NCBI GenBank assembly: GCA_946800325.1
Contig: OX326958.1
Span: forward strand, 3,544,001 to 3,608,000
Direction: 5' to 3'
Source: Luzula sylvatica
Taxonomy: Eukaryota > Streptophyta > Magnoliopsida > Poales > Juncaceae
Length of the DNA stretch: 64,000 nt
Part shown: positions 49,955-63,883 of the stretch, in pieces
How the letters are laid out: every line of letters starts with the position of its first letter
How positions within the stretch are numbered: position 1 is the stretch's first letter
Position numbers and translations under genes: made by a program
Notes under the pieces: model-generated
Told to the model about the DNA's origin: nothing
Databases searched by the model: none
The model's input: the letters and a program-made list of their open reading frames with translations, nothing else

Positions 49955-52900
49955 GAAGACTAACACACACAAATTCCAATTTTTTCAAACATTTCTTAAA
50001 AATAAAAAAACAGAAGTCTAACACCTTCAAAAAATTGAATTAAGATATTTTTTAAAAATATGTCAAAATTGAAGTGTGACACAAGCAAAATACTCAATTT
50101 TCATGTGGTACTCAAAATACTCCGTAGTTGAAGACTAACGCACACAAATTTCATTTTTTTCAAAATTTTCTTGAAAATGCTAAAACTGAAGTCTAACATC
50201 TTCAAAAAATTCAATCAAGATATTTTTTAAAAAATAATAAAATTGAAGTGTAACACAGGCAAAAGACTCAATTTTCATGTTGTACACAAAATACTCCGTA
50301 ATTGAAGACTAACGCACAAAAATTTCAATTTTTTCAAAAATTTCTTAAAAATGCTAAAACTGAAGTCTAACATCTTCAAAAAATTGAATTAAGATATTTT
50401 TAAAAAATATGTTAAAATTGAAGCGTAACACAAGCAAAATACTCAATTTTCATGTGGTACTCAAAATACTCCGTAATTGAAGGCTAACAAACACAAATTT
50501 CAATTTTTTCAAAGATTTCTAAAAATTGGAAAAAATTAAATCTAACACCTTCAAAAAATTCACTTATGCTATTTTTTTTTTAAAAAATTAAAATTTAAGT
50601 GTAACACAAGCAAAATATTCAATTTTCATTTCGTACTCAAATTACTCAGTAGTTGAAGACTAACACAAACAAATTTCAATTTTTTCAAACATTTCTTAAA
50701 AATTAAAAAACTCAAGTCTAACACCTTCAAAAAATTGAATTAAGATATTTTTTTTAAATATGTTAAAATCGAATTGTGACACAAGCAAAATACTCAATTT
50801 TCATGTTGTACTCAAAATACTCCGTAATTGAAGACTAACACACACAAATTTCATTTTTTTCAAATGTTTCTTAAAAATGCTAAAACCGAAGTCCAACATC
50901 TTCAAAAAAATTTATTATGATATTTTTTAAAAAAATATTAAAATTGAAGTGTAACACAAGCAAAATACTCAATTTTCATGTGGTACTCAAAATACTCCGT
51001 AATTGAAGACTAACACACACAAATTTCAATTTTTTCAGAAATTTCTTAAAAATGCTAAAACTGAAGTCTAACATCTTCAAAAAATTGAATTAAGATATTT
51101 TTTAAAATATGTTGAAATTGAAGTGTAACACAAGCAAAATACTCAATTATCATGTTATACTCAAAATACTCACTAATTGAAGACTATCACACAAAATTTT
51201 TGATTTTTTCAAAAATTTCATAAAATTGCTAAAACTGAAGTCTAGCATATTCAAAAAATTCAATTAAGATATTTTTTAAAACATGTTAAAATTGAAGTGT
51301 AACACAAGCAAAATACTCAATTTGCATGTTGTACTCAAAATACTCCGTAATTGAAGACTATCACACACAAATTTCAATTGTTTCAAAACTTTCTTAGAAA
51401 TCTTAAAACTGAAGTCTAGCAGCATCTTCAAAAAATTCAATTAAGATATTTTTTAAAATATGTTAAAATTGAAGTGTAACACAAGAAAAATACTCAAGTT
51501 TCATGTTGTACTCAAAATACTCCGTAATTGAAGACTAACACACACAAATTTCAATTTTTTCAAAGATTTCTTAAAAATGCAAAAACTGAAGTCTAACACC
51601 TTGAAAAATTGAATTTGCATATTTTTTTAAAATTGAAGCGTAACACAAGCAAAATACTCAATTTTCATGTTGTACTCAAAATACTCCGTAATTGAAGGCT
51701 AACAAACACAAATTTCAATTTTTTCAAAGATTTCTTAAAATTGCAAAAATTGAAATCTAACATCTTCAAAAAATTCACTTATGCTATTTTTTTTAAAAAA
51801 AATTAAAAATTAAGTGTAACACAAGCAAAATACTCAATTTTCATTTCGTACTCAAATTACTCCGTAATTGAAGACTAACACACACAAATTTCAATTTTTT
51901 CAAACATTTCCAAAAAATTAAAAAACTGAAGTCTAACACCTTCAAAAAATTGAATTAAGATATTTTTTAAAAATATGTTAAAATTGAAGTGTGACACAAG
52001 CAAAATACTCAATTTTCATGTTGTACTCAAAATACTCCATAATTGAAGACTAACACACACAAATTTCTTTTTTTTCAAATATTTCTTAAAAATGCTAAAA
52101 CTGAAGTTTATCTTCAAAAAATTCAATTAAGATATTTTTAAAAAAAATATTAAAATTGAAGTTTAACACAAACAAAATACTCAATTTTCATGTTGTACTC
52201 AAAATACTCCGTAATTGAAGACTATCACACACAAATTTCAATTTTTTCAAAAATTTCTTAAAAATGCTAAATCAGAAGTCTAGCAGCATCTTCAAAAAAT
52301 TCAATTAAGGTATTTTTTAAAAAATGTTAAAATTGAGGTGTAACACAAGCAAAATACTCAATTTTCATGTTGCACTCAAAATACTCCTTAATTGAAGACT
52401 AACACACACAAATTTAAATTTTTTCAAAGATTTCTTAAAAATGTAAAAACTGAAGTCTAACACCTTGAAAAAATTGAATTAGGATATTTTTTTAAAATTG
52501 AAGTGTAACACAAGCAAAATACTCAATGTTCATGTTGTACTCAAAATACTCCGTAATTGAAGGCTAACAAACACAAATTTCAATTTTTTCAAAGATATCT
52601 TAAAATTGCAAAAATTGAAATCTAACACCTTCAAAAAATTCACTTATGCTATTTTTTTTTAAAAAAAAATAAAAATTAAGTGTAACGCAAGCAAAATACT
52701 CAATTTTTATTTCGTACTCAAATTACTCCGTAATTGAAGACTGGCACACACAAATTTCAATATTTTCAAAAACATTTCTTAAAAATTAAAAAACTGAAGT
52801 CTAACACCTTCAAAAAATAGAATTAAGACATTTTTTAAAAATATGTTAAAATTGAAGTGTGACACAAGCAAAATACTCAATTTTCATGTGGTACTCAAAA

Positions 52901-53948
52901 TACTCCGTAATTGAAGACTAACACACACAAATTTCATTTTTTCAAATATTTCTTAAAAATGCTAAAACTGAAGTCTAACATCTAACAAAAAATTCAATTA
53001 AGATATTTTTTAAAAAATATTAAAATTGAAGTGTAACACAAGCAAACTACTAAATTTTCATGTTGTACTCAAAATACTTCGTAATTGAAGACTAACACAC
53101 ACAAATTTCATTTTTTAAAAAATATATTAAAAATGCAAAAACTGAAGTCTAACATCTACAAAAAAAATTAATTAAGATATTTTTAAAAAAATATTAAAAT
53201 TGAAGTGTAACACAAGCAAAATACTCAATTTTCATGTTGTACTCAAAATAATCCGTAATTGAAGACTAACACACACAAATTTCATTTTTTTCAAAGATTT
53301 CTTAAAAATGCTAAAACTGAAGTCTAACATCTTAAAAAAATTCAATTAAGATCTTTTTTAAAAAATATTAAAATTGAAGTTTAACACAAAAAAAATACTC
53401 AATTTTCATGTTGTACTCAAAATACTCCGTAATTGAAGACTATCAAACACAAATTTCAATTTTTTCAAAAATTTCTTAAAAATGCTAAAACAGAAGTCTA
53501 GCAGCATCTTCAAAAAATTCAATTAAGATGTTTTTTAAAAAATATTAAAATTGAAGTTTAACACAAGCAAAATACTCAATTTTCATGTTGTACTCAAAAT
53601 ACTCCGTAATTGAAGATTAACACACACAAATTTCAATTTTTTCAAAGATTTCTTAAAAATGCAAAAACTGAAGTCTACCTTGAAAAAATTGAATTAGGAT
53701 ATTTTTTTAAAATTGAAGTGTAACACAAGCTAAATACTCAATTTTCATGTTGTACTCAAAATACTCCGTAATTGAAAGCTAACAAACACAAATCACAATT
53801 TTTTCAAAGATTTCTTAAAATTGGAAAAATTGAAATCTAACACCTTCAAAAAATTCACTTATGGAATTTTTTTTTAAAAAATTAAAATTCAATTGTAACA
53901 CAAGCAAAATACTCAATTTTCATTTCGGACGTAAATTACCCCGTAATT
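49955..53948. repeat. ~23-monomer HOR (3994 bp), unit 2
   Basis: Matches unit 1 at exactly 3994 bp with only a few differences noticed: CATTTTTTTC versus CATTCTTTTC near 50152, CATGTGGTAC versus CATGTTGTAC near 50978, GACTGGCAC versus GACTAGCAC near 52740, and CTCCATAATT versus CTCCGTAATT near 52036. ACAGGC is at 50255 and GTCTACCTTG near 53674. The low divergence suggests a recent duplication, with the 7-monomer motif carried at 50594-51808. Confidence 0.92.
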
Positions 53949-54467
53949 GAAGACTAACACACACAAATTCCAATTTTTTCAAACATTTCTTAAAAATAAA
54001 AAAACAGAAGTCTAACACCTTCAAAAAATTGAATTAAGATATTTTTTAAAAATATGTCAAAATTGAAGTGTGACACAAGCAAAATACTCAATTTTCATGT
54101 GGTACTCAAAATACTCCGTAGTTGAAGACTAACGCACACAAATTTCATTTTTTTCAAAATTTTCTTGAAAATGCTAAAACTGAAGTCTAACATCTTCAAA
54201 AAATTCAATCAAGATATTTTTTAAAAAATAATAAAATTGAAGTGTAACACAGGCAAAAGACTCAATTTTCATGTTGTACACAAAATACTCCGTAATTGAA
54301 GACTAACGCACAAAAATTTCAATTTTTTCAAAAATTTCTTAAAAATGCTAAAACTGAAGTCTAACATCTTCAAAAAATTGAATTAAGATATTTTTAAAAA
54401 ATATGTTAAAATTGAAGTGTAACACAAGCAAAATACTCAATTTTCATGTGGTACTCAAAATACTCCG
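53949..54467. repeat. ~23-monomer HOR, start of unit 3
   Basis: Follows unit 2 at 3994 bp (ACAGGC at 54249) for about three monomers. It ends at CTCCGGAAGAC near 54467, where TAATTG is missing and the order changes. This small deletion marks the switch to the next HOR family. Confidence 0.85.
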
Positions 54468-54852
54468 GAAGACTATCACACACAAATTTCAATTTTTTTC
54501 AAAAATTTCTTAAAAATGCTAAAATTGAAGTTTAGCATCTTCAAAAATTTCAATTAAGATATTTTTTAAAAATATGTTAAAATTGATGTGTGACACAAGC
54601 AAAATACTCAATTTTCAAGTGGTACTCAAAATACTCCGTAATTGAAGACTAACGCACACAAATTTCATTTTTTTCAAAAATTTCTTGAAAATGCAAAAAC
54701 TGAAATCTAACATCTTCAAAAAATTCAAATAAGATATTTTTTAAAAAATATTAAAATTGAAGTGTAACACAAGCAAAATACTCAATTTTCATGTTGTACA
54801 CAAAATACTCCGTAATTGAAGACTAACACACAAAAATTCCAATTTTTTCAAA
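54468..54852. repeat. Lead-in monomers of the right-hand HOR family
   Basis: About two monomers, including one with TTTTCAAGTGGTAC (54616) and AACGCACACAAATTTC. The same lead-in recurs 7993 bp later (CAAGTGGTAC at 62609) before the unit at 62846. Confidence 0.7.
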
Positions 54853-57106
54853 GATTCCTTAACAATGCAAAAACTAAAATCTAACACCTTCAAAAAATTC
54901 AATTATGCTATTTTTTTTAAAAATTTAAAAATAAAGTGTAACACAAGCAAAATACTCAATTTTCATATCGTACTCAAAATATTCCGTAATTGAAGACTAA
55001 CACACACAAATTTCAATTTTTTCAAAAATTTCTTAAAAATGCTAAAACTGAAGTCTAACATCTTCAAAAAATTGAATTAAGATATTTTTTAAAAATATGT
55101 TAAAATTAAAGTGTAACACAAGCAAATACTCAATTTTCATGTGGTACTCAGAATACTCCGTAATTGAAGACTATCACACACAAATTTCAATTTTTTCAAA
55201 TATTTCATAAAAATGCTAAAACTGAAGTTTAGCATCTTCAAAAATTTAAATTAAGATATTTTTTAAAAAATGTAAAAATTGAAGTGTCACACAAGCAAAA
55301 TATTCTATTTTCATGTTATACTTAAAATAATCCGTAATTGAAGACTAACACACACAAATTTCAATTTTTTCAAAAATTTCTTAAAAATGCTAAAACTGAA
55401 GTCTAACATCTCCAAAAAATTCAATTAAGTATTTTTTTTTTAAATGTTAAAATTGAAGTGTAACACAAGCAAAATACTCAATTTTCATGTTGTACTCAAA
55501 ATACTCCGTAATTGAAGACTAACACACACAAATTTCAATTTTTTTCAAAGATTTTTAAAAAATACAAAAACTGAATTCTAACATCTTCAAAAAATTCACT
55601 TATGCTATTTTTTTTTTAATTTTAAAATTGAAGTGTAACAGAAGAAAAATACTCAATTTTTATTTCGTACTCAAATTACTCCGTAATTGAAGACCAACAC
55701 TCAAAAATTTCAATTTTTTCAATGATTTATTAAAAATGCAAAAACTGAAATCTAACACCTTCAAAAAATTCTCTTTTGCTATTTTTTTTAAAAATATTAA
55801 AATTGAAGTGTAACACAAGTAAAATACACAATTTTCATGTTGTACTCAAAATACTCCGTAATTGAAGATAAACACACACAAATTTCAATTTTTTCAAAGA
55901 TTTATTAAAAATGCAAAAACCGAAATCTAACACCTTCAAAAAATTCTCTTATGCTATTTTTTTTTAAAATTCAAAATTGAAGTGTAGCACAAGCAAAATA
56001 CTCAATTTTCATGTGGTACTCAAAATACTCCGTAATTGAAGACTAACAAACACAAATTTCAATTTTTTCAAAGATTTCTTAAAAATGCAAAAACTGAAAT
56101 CTAACACCTTCAAAATATTCAGTTATGCTATTTTTTTTAAAAATTTAAAATTGAAGTGTAACACAAGCAAAATACTCAATTTTCATGTTGTAGTCAAAAT
56201 ACTCCGTAATTGAAGACTAACACACACAAATTTCAATTTTTTCAAAAATTTCTTAAAAATGATAAAACCGAAGTCTAACATCTTCAAAAAATTCAATTAA
56301 GATATTTTTTAAAAAATATTAAAATTCATGTGTAACACGAGCAAAATACTCAATTTTCATGTTGTACTCAAAATACTCCGTAATTGAAGACTAACACACA
56401 CAAATTTCAATTTGTTCAAAGATTTATTAAAAATGCAAAAACTGAAATCTATGACCTTCAAAAATTCACTTATGCTATTGTTTTTAAAAATTCAAAATTG
56501 AAGTGTAACACAAGCAAAATACTCAATTTTCATGTTGTACTCAAAATACTCTGTAATTGAAGACTAACACACACAAATTTCAATTTTTTCAAAATTTTTT
56601 GAAAAATGCTAAAACTGAAGTCTAGCATCTTGAAAAAATTCAATTAAGATATTTTTTTTAAAATGTCAAAATTGAAGTGTCACAAGCAAAATACTCAATT
56701 TTCATGTTGTACTCAAAATACTCCGTAATTGAAGACTAACACACCCAAATTTCAATTGTTTCAAAAATTTCTTAAAAATGCTAAAACTGAAGTCTAACAC
56801 GTTGAAAAAATTGAATTAGGATATTTTTTTTAAAATTGAAGTGTAACACAAGCAAAATACTCAATTTTCATGTTGTACTCAAAATACTCCGTAAATGAAG
56901 GCTAACACAGACAAATTTCAATTTTTTCAAAGATTTCTTAAAATTGCAAAAATTGAAATCTAACACCTTCAAAAAATTCACTTATGCTATTTTTTTTAAA
57001 AAAATTAAAATTCAATTGGAACACAAGCAAAATACTCTATTTTCATTTCGTACGTAAATTACTCCGTAATTGAAGACTAACACACACAAATTCCAATTTT
57101 TTCAAA
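54853..57106. repeat. Right-hand HOR, unit A (~13 monomers, 2254 bp)
   Basis: Runs between GATTCCTTAACAATGC landmarks at 54853 and 57107. Order: TACTCAGAATACTCC, ATTCTATTTTCATG, TTTTTTTCAAAGATTTTTAAAA, GACCAACACTCAAAAATTTC, AGATAAACACAC, TAGCACAAGC, TGTAGTCAAAATAC with GATAAAACCG, CTATGACCTTC, and GGCTAACACAGACAAATTTC. It lacks two monomers found in unit B. Confidence 0.85.
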
Positions 57107-59715
57107 GATTCCTTAACAATGCAAAAACTGAAATCTAACACCTTCAAAAAATTCATATATGCTATTTTTTTTTAAAATTTAAAATTGAAGTGTAACACAA
57201 GCAAAATACTCAATTTTCATGTTGTACTCAAAATATTCCGTAATTGAAGACTAACACACACAAATTTCAATTTTTTCAAAAATTTCTTAAAAATGCTAAA
57301 ACTGAAGTCTAACATCTTCAAAAAATTGAATTAAGATATTTTGTAAAAATATGTTAAAATTGAATTGTAACACAAGCAAAATACTCAATTTTCATGTGGT
57401 ACTCAGAATACTCCGTAATTGAAGACTATCACACACAAATTTCAATTTTTTCAAAAATTTCTTAACAATGCTAAAACTGAAGTTTAGCATCTTCAAAAAT
57501 TTAAATTAAGATATTTTTTAAAAAATGTAAAAATTGAAGTGTGACACAAGCAAAATATTATATTTTCATGTTGTACTCAAAATAATCCGTAATTGAAGAC
57601 TAACAGCAACAAATTTAAATTTTTTCAAAAATTTCTTAAAAATGCTAAAACTGAAGTCTAACATCTCCAAAAAATTCAATTAAGTATTTTTTTAAAAATG
57701 TTAAAATTGAAGTGTAACACAAGCAAAATACTCAATTTTCATGTTGTACTCAAAATACTCCGTAATTGAAGACTAACACACACAAATTTCAATTTTTTTC
57801 AAAGATTTTTAAAAAATACAAAAACTGAATTCTAACATCTTCTAAAAATTCACTTATGCTATGTTTTTTTTAAAATTTAAAATTGAAGTGTAACACAAGC
57901 AAAATACTCAATTTTTATTTCGAACTCAAATTACTCCGTAATTGAAGACTAACACACACAAATTTCAATTTTTTCAAACATTTCTTAAAAATAAAAAAAC
58001 TGAAGTCTAACACCTTCAAAAAATTGAATTAAGATATTTTTTAAAAATATGGTAAAATTGAAGTGTGACACAAGAAAAATACTCAATTTTCATGTTGTAC
58101 TCAAAATACTCCGTAATTGAAGACCAACACTCAAAAATTTCAATTTTTTCAATGATTTATTAAAAATGCAAAAACTGAAATCTAACACCTTCAAAAAATT
58201 CTCTTTTGCTGTTTTTTTTAAAAATATTAAAATTGAAGTGTAACACATGCAAAATACACAATTTTCATGTTGTACTCAAAATACTCCGTAATTGAAGATA
58301 AACACACACAAATTTCAATTTTTTCAAAGATTTATTAAAATTGCAAAAACTGAAATCTAACACATTCAAAAAATTCTCTTATGCTATTTTTTTTTTTAAA
58401 TTCAAAATTGAAGTGTAGCACAAGAAAAATACTCAATTTTCATGTGGTACTCAAAATACTCCGTAATTGAAGACTAACACACACAAATTTCAATTATTTC
58501 AAAGATTTCTTAAAAATGCAAAAACTGAAATCTAACACCTTCAAAAAATTCATTTATGCTAATTTTTTTTTGAAATTTAAAATTGAAGTGTAACACAACC
58601 AAAATACTCAATTTTCATGTTGTAGTCAAAATACTCCGTAATTGAAGACTAACACACACAAATTTCTATTTTTTCAAAAATTTCTTAAAAATGATAAAAC
58701 CGAAGTCTAACATATTCAAAAAATTCAATTAAGATATTTTTTAAAAAATATTAAAATTGATGTGTAACACAAGCAAAATACTCAATTTTCATGTTGTACT
58801 CAAAATACTCCGTAATTGAAGACTAACACACACAAATTTCAATTTGTTCAAAGATTTATTAAAAATGCAAAAACTGAAATCTAAGACCTTCAAAAAATTC
58901 TCTTATGCTATTTTTTTTAAAAATTCAAAATTGAAGTGTAACACAAGCAAAATACTCAATTTTCATGTTGTACTCAAAATACTCCGTAATTGAAGACTAA
59001 CACACACAAATTTCAATTTTTTCAAAATTTTTTGAAAAATGCTAAAACTGAAGTCTAGCATCTTCAAAAAATTCAATTAAGATATTTTTTTAAAAATGTC
59101 AAAATTGAAGTGTAACACAAGCAAAATACTCAATTTTCATGTTGTACTCAAAATACTCCGTAATTGAAGACTAACACACACAAATTTCAATTGTTTCAAA
59201 AATTTCATAAAAATGCTAAAACTGAAGTCTAACATCTTCAAAAAATTCAATTAAGATATTTTTTAAAAAATATTAAAATTGAATTGTAACACAAGCAAAA
59301 TACTCAATTTTCATGTTGTACTCAAAATACTCCGTAATTGAAGACTAACACAAACAAATTTCAATTTTTTCAAAGATTTCTGAAAAATGCAAAAACTTAA
59401 GTCTAACACGTTGAAAAAATTGAATTAGGATATTTTTTTTAAAATTTAAGTGTAACGCAAGCAAAATACTCAATTTTCATGTTGTACTCAAAATACTCCG
59501 TAAATGAAGGCTAACACAGACAAATTTCAATTTTTTCAAAGATTTCTTGAAATTGCAAAAATTGAAATCTAACACCTTCAAAAAATTCACTTATGCTATT
59601 TTTTTTAAAAAAATTAAAATTCAATTGTAACACAAGCAAAATACTCAATTTTCATTTCGTACGTAAATTACTCCGTAATTGAAGACTAACACACACAAAT
59701 TCCAATTTTTTCAAA
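57107..59715. repeat. Right-hand HOR, unit B (~15 monomers, 2609 bp)
   Basis: Same order as unit A plus two monomers: one with AAACATTTCTTAAAAATAAAA near 57975 and one ending GAATTGTAACAC with AACACAAACAAATTTC near 59350. Same landmarks at the expected places (GACCAACACTC near 58117, TGTAGTCAAAATAC near 58620, ACAGACAAATTTC near 59516). Confidence 0.86.
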
Positions 59716-62700
59716 GATTCCTTAACAATGCAAAAACTGAAATCTACCACCTTCAAAAAATTCACTTGTGCTATTTTTTTTAAAAATTTAAAATTGAAGT
59801 GTAACACAAGCAAAATACCCAATTTTCATGTTGTACTCAAAATATTCCGTAATTGAAGACTAACACACACAAATTTCAATTTTTTCAAAAATTTCTTAAA
59901 AATGCTAAAACTGAAGTCTAACATCTTAAAAAAATTGAATTAAGATATTTTTTAAAAATATGTTAAAATTGAATTGTATCACAAGCAAAATACTCAATTT
60001 TCATGTGGTACTCAGAATACTCCGTAATTGAAGACTATCACACACAAATTTCAATTTTTTCAAAAATTTTATAAAAATGCTAAAACTGAAGTTTAGCATC
60101 ATCAAAAATTTAAATTAAGATATTTTTTAAAAAATGTAAAAATTGAAGTGTGACACAAGCAAAATATTCTATTTTCATGTTGCACTCAAAATAATCCGTA
60201 ATTGAAGACTAACACACACAAATTTCAATTTTTTCAAAAATTTCTTAAAAATGCTAAAACTGAAGTCTAACATCTCCAAAAAATTCAATTAAGTATTTTT
60301 TTTAAAATGTTAAATTTGAAGTGTTACACAAGCAAAATACTCAATTTTCATGTTGTACTCAAAATACTCCGTAATTGAAGACTAACACACACAAATTTCA
60401 ATTTTTTTCAAAGATTTTTAAAAAATACAAAAACTGAATTCTAACATCTTCAAAAAATTCGCTTATGTTATTTTTTTTTTTAAATTTAAAATTGAAGTGC
60501 AACACAAGGAAAATACTCAATTTTTATTTCGAACTCAAATTACTCCGTAATTAAAGACTAACCCACACAAATTTCAATTTTTTCAAACATTTCTTAAAAA
60601 TAAAAAAACTGAAGTCTAACACCTTCAAAAAATTGAATTAAGATATTTTTTAAAAATATGTTCAAATTGAAGTGTGACACAAGAAAAATACTCAATTTTC
60701 ATGTTGTACTCAAAATACTCCGTAATTGAAGACCAACACTCAAAAATTTCAATTTTTTCAATGATTTATTAAAAATGCAAAAACTGAAATCTAACACCTT
60801 CAAAAAATTCTCTTTTGCTATTTTTTTTAAAAATATTAAAATTGAAGTGTAACACATGCAAAATACACAATTTTCATGTTGTACTCAAAATACTCCGTAA
60901 TTGAAGCTAAACACACACAAATTTCAATTTTTTCAAAGATTTATTAAAAATGCAAAAACTGAAATCTAACACATTCAAAAAATTCTCTTATGGTATTTTT
61001 TTTTTAAATTCAAAATTGAAGTGTAGCACAAGAAAAATACTCAATTTTCATGTGGTACTGAAAATACTCCGTAATTGAAGACTAACACACACAAATTTCA
61101 ATTATTTCAAAGATTTCTTAAAAATGCAAAAACTGAAATCTAACACCTTCAAAAAATTCACTTATGCTATTTTTTTTTTAAATTTAAAATTGATGTGTAA
61201 CACAAGCAAAATACTCAATTTTCATGTTGTAGTCAAAATACTCCGTAATTGAAGACTAACACACACAAATTTCAATTTTTTCAAAAATTTCTTAAAAATG
61301 ATAAAACCGAAGTCTAACATCTTCAAAAAATTCAATTAAGATATTTTTTAAAAAATATTAAAATTGAATTGTAACACAAGCAAAATACTCAATTTTCATG
61401 TTGTACTCAAAATACTCCGTAATTGAAGACTAACACACACAAATTTCAATTTTTTCAAAAATTTCTTAAAAATGATAAAACCGAAGTCTAACATATTCAA
61501 AAAATTCAATTAAGATATTTTTTTAAAAATATTAAAATTGATGTGTAACACAAGCAAAATACTCAATTTTCATGTTGTACTCAAAATACTCCGTAATTGA
61601 AGACTAACACACACAAATTTCAATTTGTTCAAAGATTTATTAAAAATGCAAAATCTGAAATCTAAGACCTTCAAAAAATTCTCTTATGCTATTTTTTTTA
61701 AAAATTCAAAATTGAAGTGTAACACAAGCAAAATACTCAATTTTCATGTTGTACTAAAAATACTCCGTAAGTAAAGACTAACACACACAAATTTCAATTT
61801 TTTCGAAATTTTTTGAAAGATGCTAAAACTGAAGTCTAGCATCTTCAAAAAATTCAATTAAGATATTTTTTAAAAATGTCAAAATTGAAGTGTAACACAA
61901 GCAAAATACTCAATTTTCATGTTGTACTCAAAATACTCCGTAATTGAAGACTAACACACACAAATTTCAATTGTTTCAAAAATTTCTTTAAAATACTAAA
62001 ACTGAAGTCTAACATCTTCAAAAAATTCAATTAAAATATTTTTTAAAAAATATTAAAATTGAATTGTAACACAAGCAAAATACTCAATTTTCATGTTGTA
62101 CTCAAAATACTCCGTAATTGAAGACTAACACAAACAAATTTCAATTTTTTCAAAGATTTCTTAAAAATGCAAAAACTGAAGTCTAACACATTGAAAAAAT
62201 TGAATTAGGATATTTTTTTTTAAAATTGAAGTGTAACACAAGCAAAATACTCAATTTTCATGTTGTACTCAAAATACTCCGTAAATGAAGGCTAACACAG
62301 ACAAATTTCAATTTTTTCAAAGATTTCTTAAAATTGCAAAAATTGAAATCTAACACCTTCAAAAAATTCACTTATGCTATTTTTTTTTTAAAAATTAAAA
62401 TTCAATTGTAACACAAGCAAAATACTCAATTTTCATTTCGTACGTAAATTACTCCGTAATTGAAGACTAACAAACACAAATTCCAATTTTTTAAAACATT
62501 TCTTTAAAATTAAAAAACTGAAGTTTAACACCTTCAAAAAATTTAATTAAGATATTTTTAAAAAATATGTTAAAATTGAAGTGTGACACAAGCAAAATAC
62601 TCAATTTTCAAGTGGTACTCAAAATACTCCGTAATTGTAGACTAACGCACCCAAATTTCATTTTTTTCAAAAATTTCTTGAAAATGCTAAAACTGAAATC

Positions 62701-62845
62701 TAACATTTTCAAAAAATTCAATTAAGATATTTTTTAAAAAATATTAAAATTGAAGTGTAACACAAGCAAAATACTCAATTATCATGTTGTACACAAAATA
62801 CACCGTAATTGAAGACTAACACACAAAAATTCCAATTTTTTCAAA
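59716..62845. repeat. Right-hand HOR, unit C (~18 monomers, 3130 bp)
   Basis: Unit B order plus three monomers. One is a tandem duplicate of the GATAAAACCG monomer. The other two, near 62470-62845, include the TTTTCAAGTGGTAC monomer and match the lead-in at 54580-54852. Small changes include GAAGCTAAACACAC near 60905 and AGTGTTACACAAGC near 60320. Confidence 0.86.
61190..61537. repeat. Tandem duplication of one monomer (2 x 174 bp)
   Basis: Two consecutive 174-bp monomers (61190-61363 and 61364-61537) both carry the rare GATAAAACCGAAG variant. Units A and B have this type once. The second reads AACATATTC like the unit B copy near 58709, and the first AACATCTTC like unit A, so this may be an unequal exchange between A-like and B-like copies. 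Confidence 0.75.
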
Positions 62846-63883
62846 GATTCCTTAACAATGCAAAAACTGAAATCTAACACCTTCAAAAAATTCACTTATG
62901 CTATTTTTTTTATAAATTTAAAATTGAAGTGTAACACAAGCAAAATACTCAATTTTCATGTTGTACTCAAAATATTCCGTAATTGAAGACTAACACACAC
63001 AAATTTCAATTTTTTCAAAAATTTCTTAAAAATGCTAAAACTGAAGTCTAACATCTTCAAAAAATTGAATTAAGATATTTTTTAGAAATATGTTAAAATT
63101 GATGGGTAACACAAGCAAAATACTCAATTTTCCTGTGGTACTCAAAATACTCCGTAATTGAACACTATCACGCACAAATTTCAATTTTTTCAAAAATTTC
63201 TTAAAAATGCTAAAACTGAAGTTTAGCATGTTCAAAAATTTAAATTAAGATATTTTTTAAAAAATGTAAAAATTGAAGTGTGACACAAGCAAAATATTCT
63301 ATTTTCATGTTGTACTCAAAATAATCTATAATTGAAGACTAACACACACAAATTTCAATTTTTTCAAAAATTTCTTAAAAATGCTAAAACTGAAGTCTAA
63401 CATCTTCAAAAAATTCAATTAAGATATTTTTTAAAAAATATTAAAATTGAATTGTAACACAAGCAAAATACTCAATTTTCATGTTGTACTCAAAATACTC
63501 CGTAATTGAAGACTAACACAAACAAATTTCAATTTTTTCAAAGATTTCTGAAAAATGCAAAAACTGAAGTCTAACACGTTGAAAAAATTGAATTAGGATA
63601 TTTTTTTTAAAATTGAAGTGTATCACAAGCAAAATACTCGATTTTCATGTTGTACTCAAAATACTACGTAAATGAAGGCTAACACAGACAAATTTCAATT
63701 TTTTCAAAGATTTCTTAAAATTGCAAAAATTCAAATCTAACACCTTCAAAAAATTCACTTATGCTATTTTTTTAAAAAAAATTAAAATTGAATTGTAACA
63801 CAAGCAAAATACTCAATTTTCATTTCGTACGTAAATTACTCCGTAATTGAAGACTAACACACACAAATTCCAATTTTTTCAAA
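62846..63883. repeat. Right-hand HOR, short unit D (~6 monomers, 1038 bp)
   Basis: Starts like units A-C (GATTCCTTAACAATGC, then ATTCTATTTTCATG near 63297) but jumps straight to the end monomers: GAATTGTAACAC with AACACAAACAAATTTC, AACACGTTG, GGCTAACACAGACAAATTTC. Nine monomers are missing relative to unit B. Confidence 0.82.

Noticed and set aside
63035..63235. 66-codon minus-strand frame
   Set aside because: Same satellite frame as the others in a different HOR; no independent evidence of coding.
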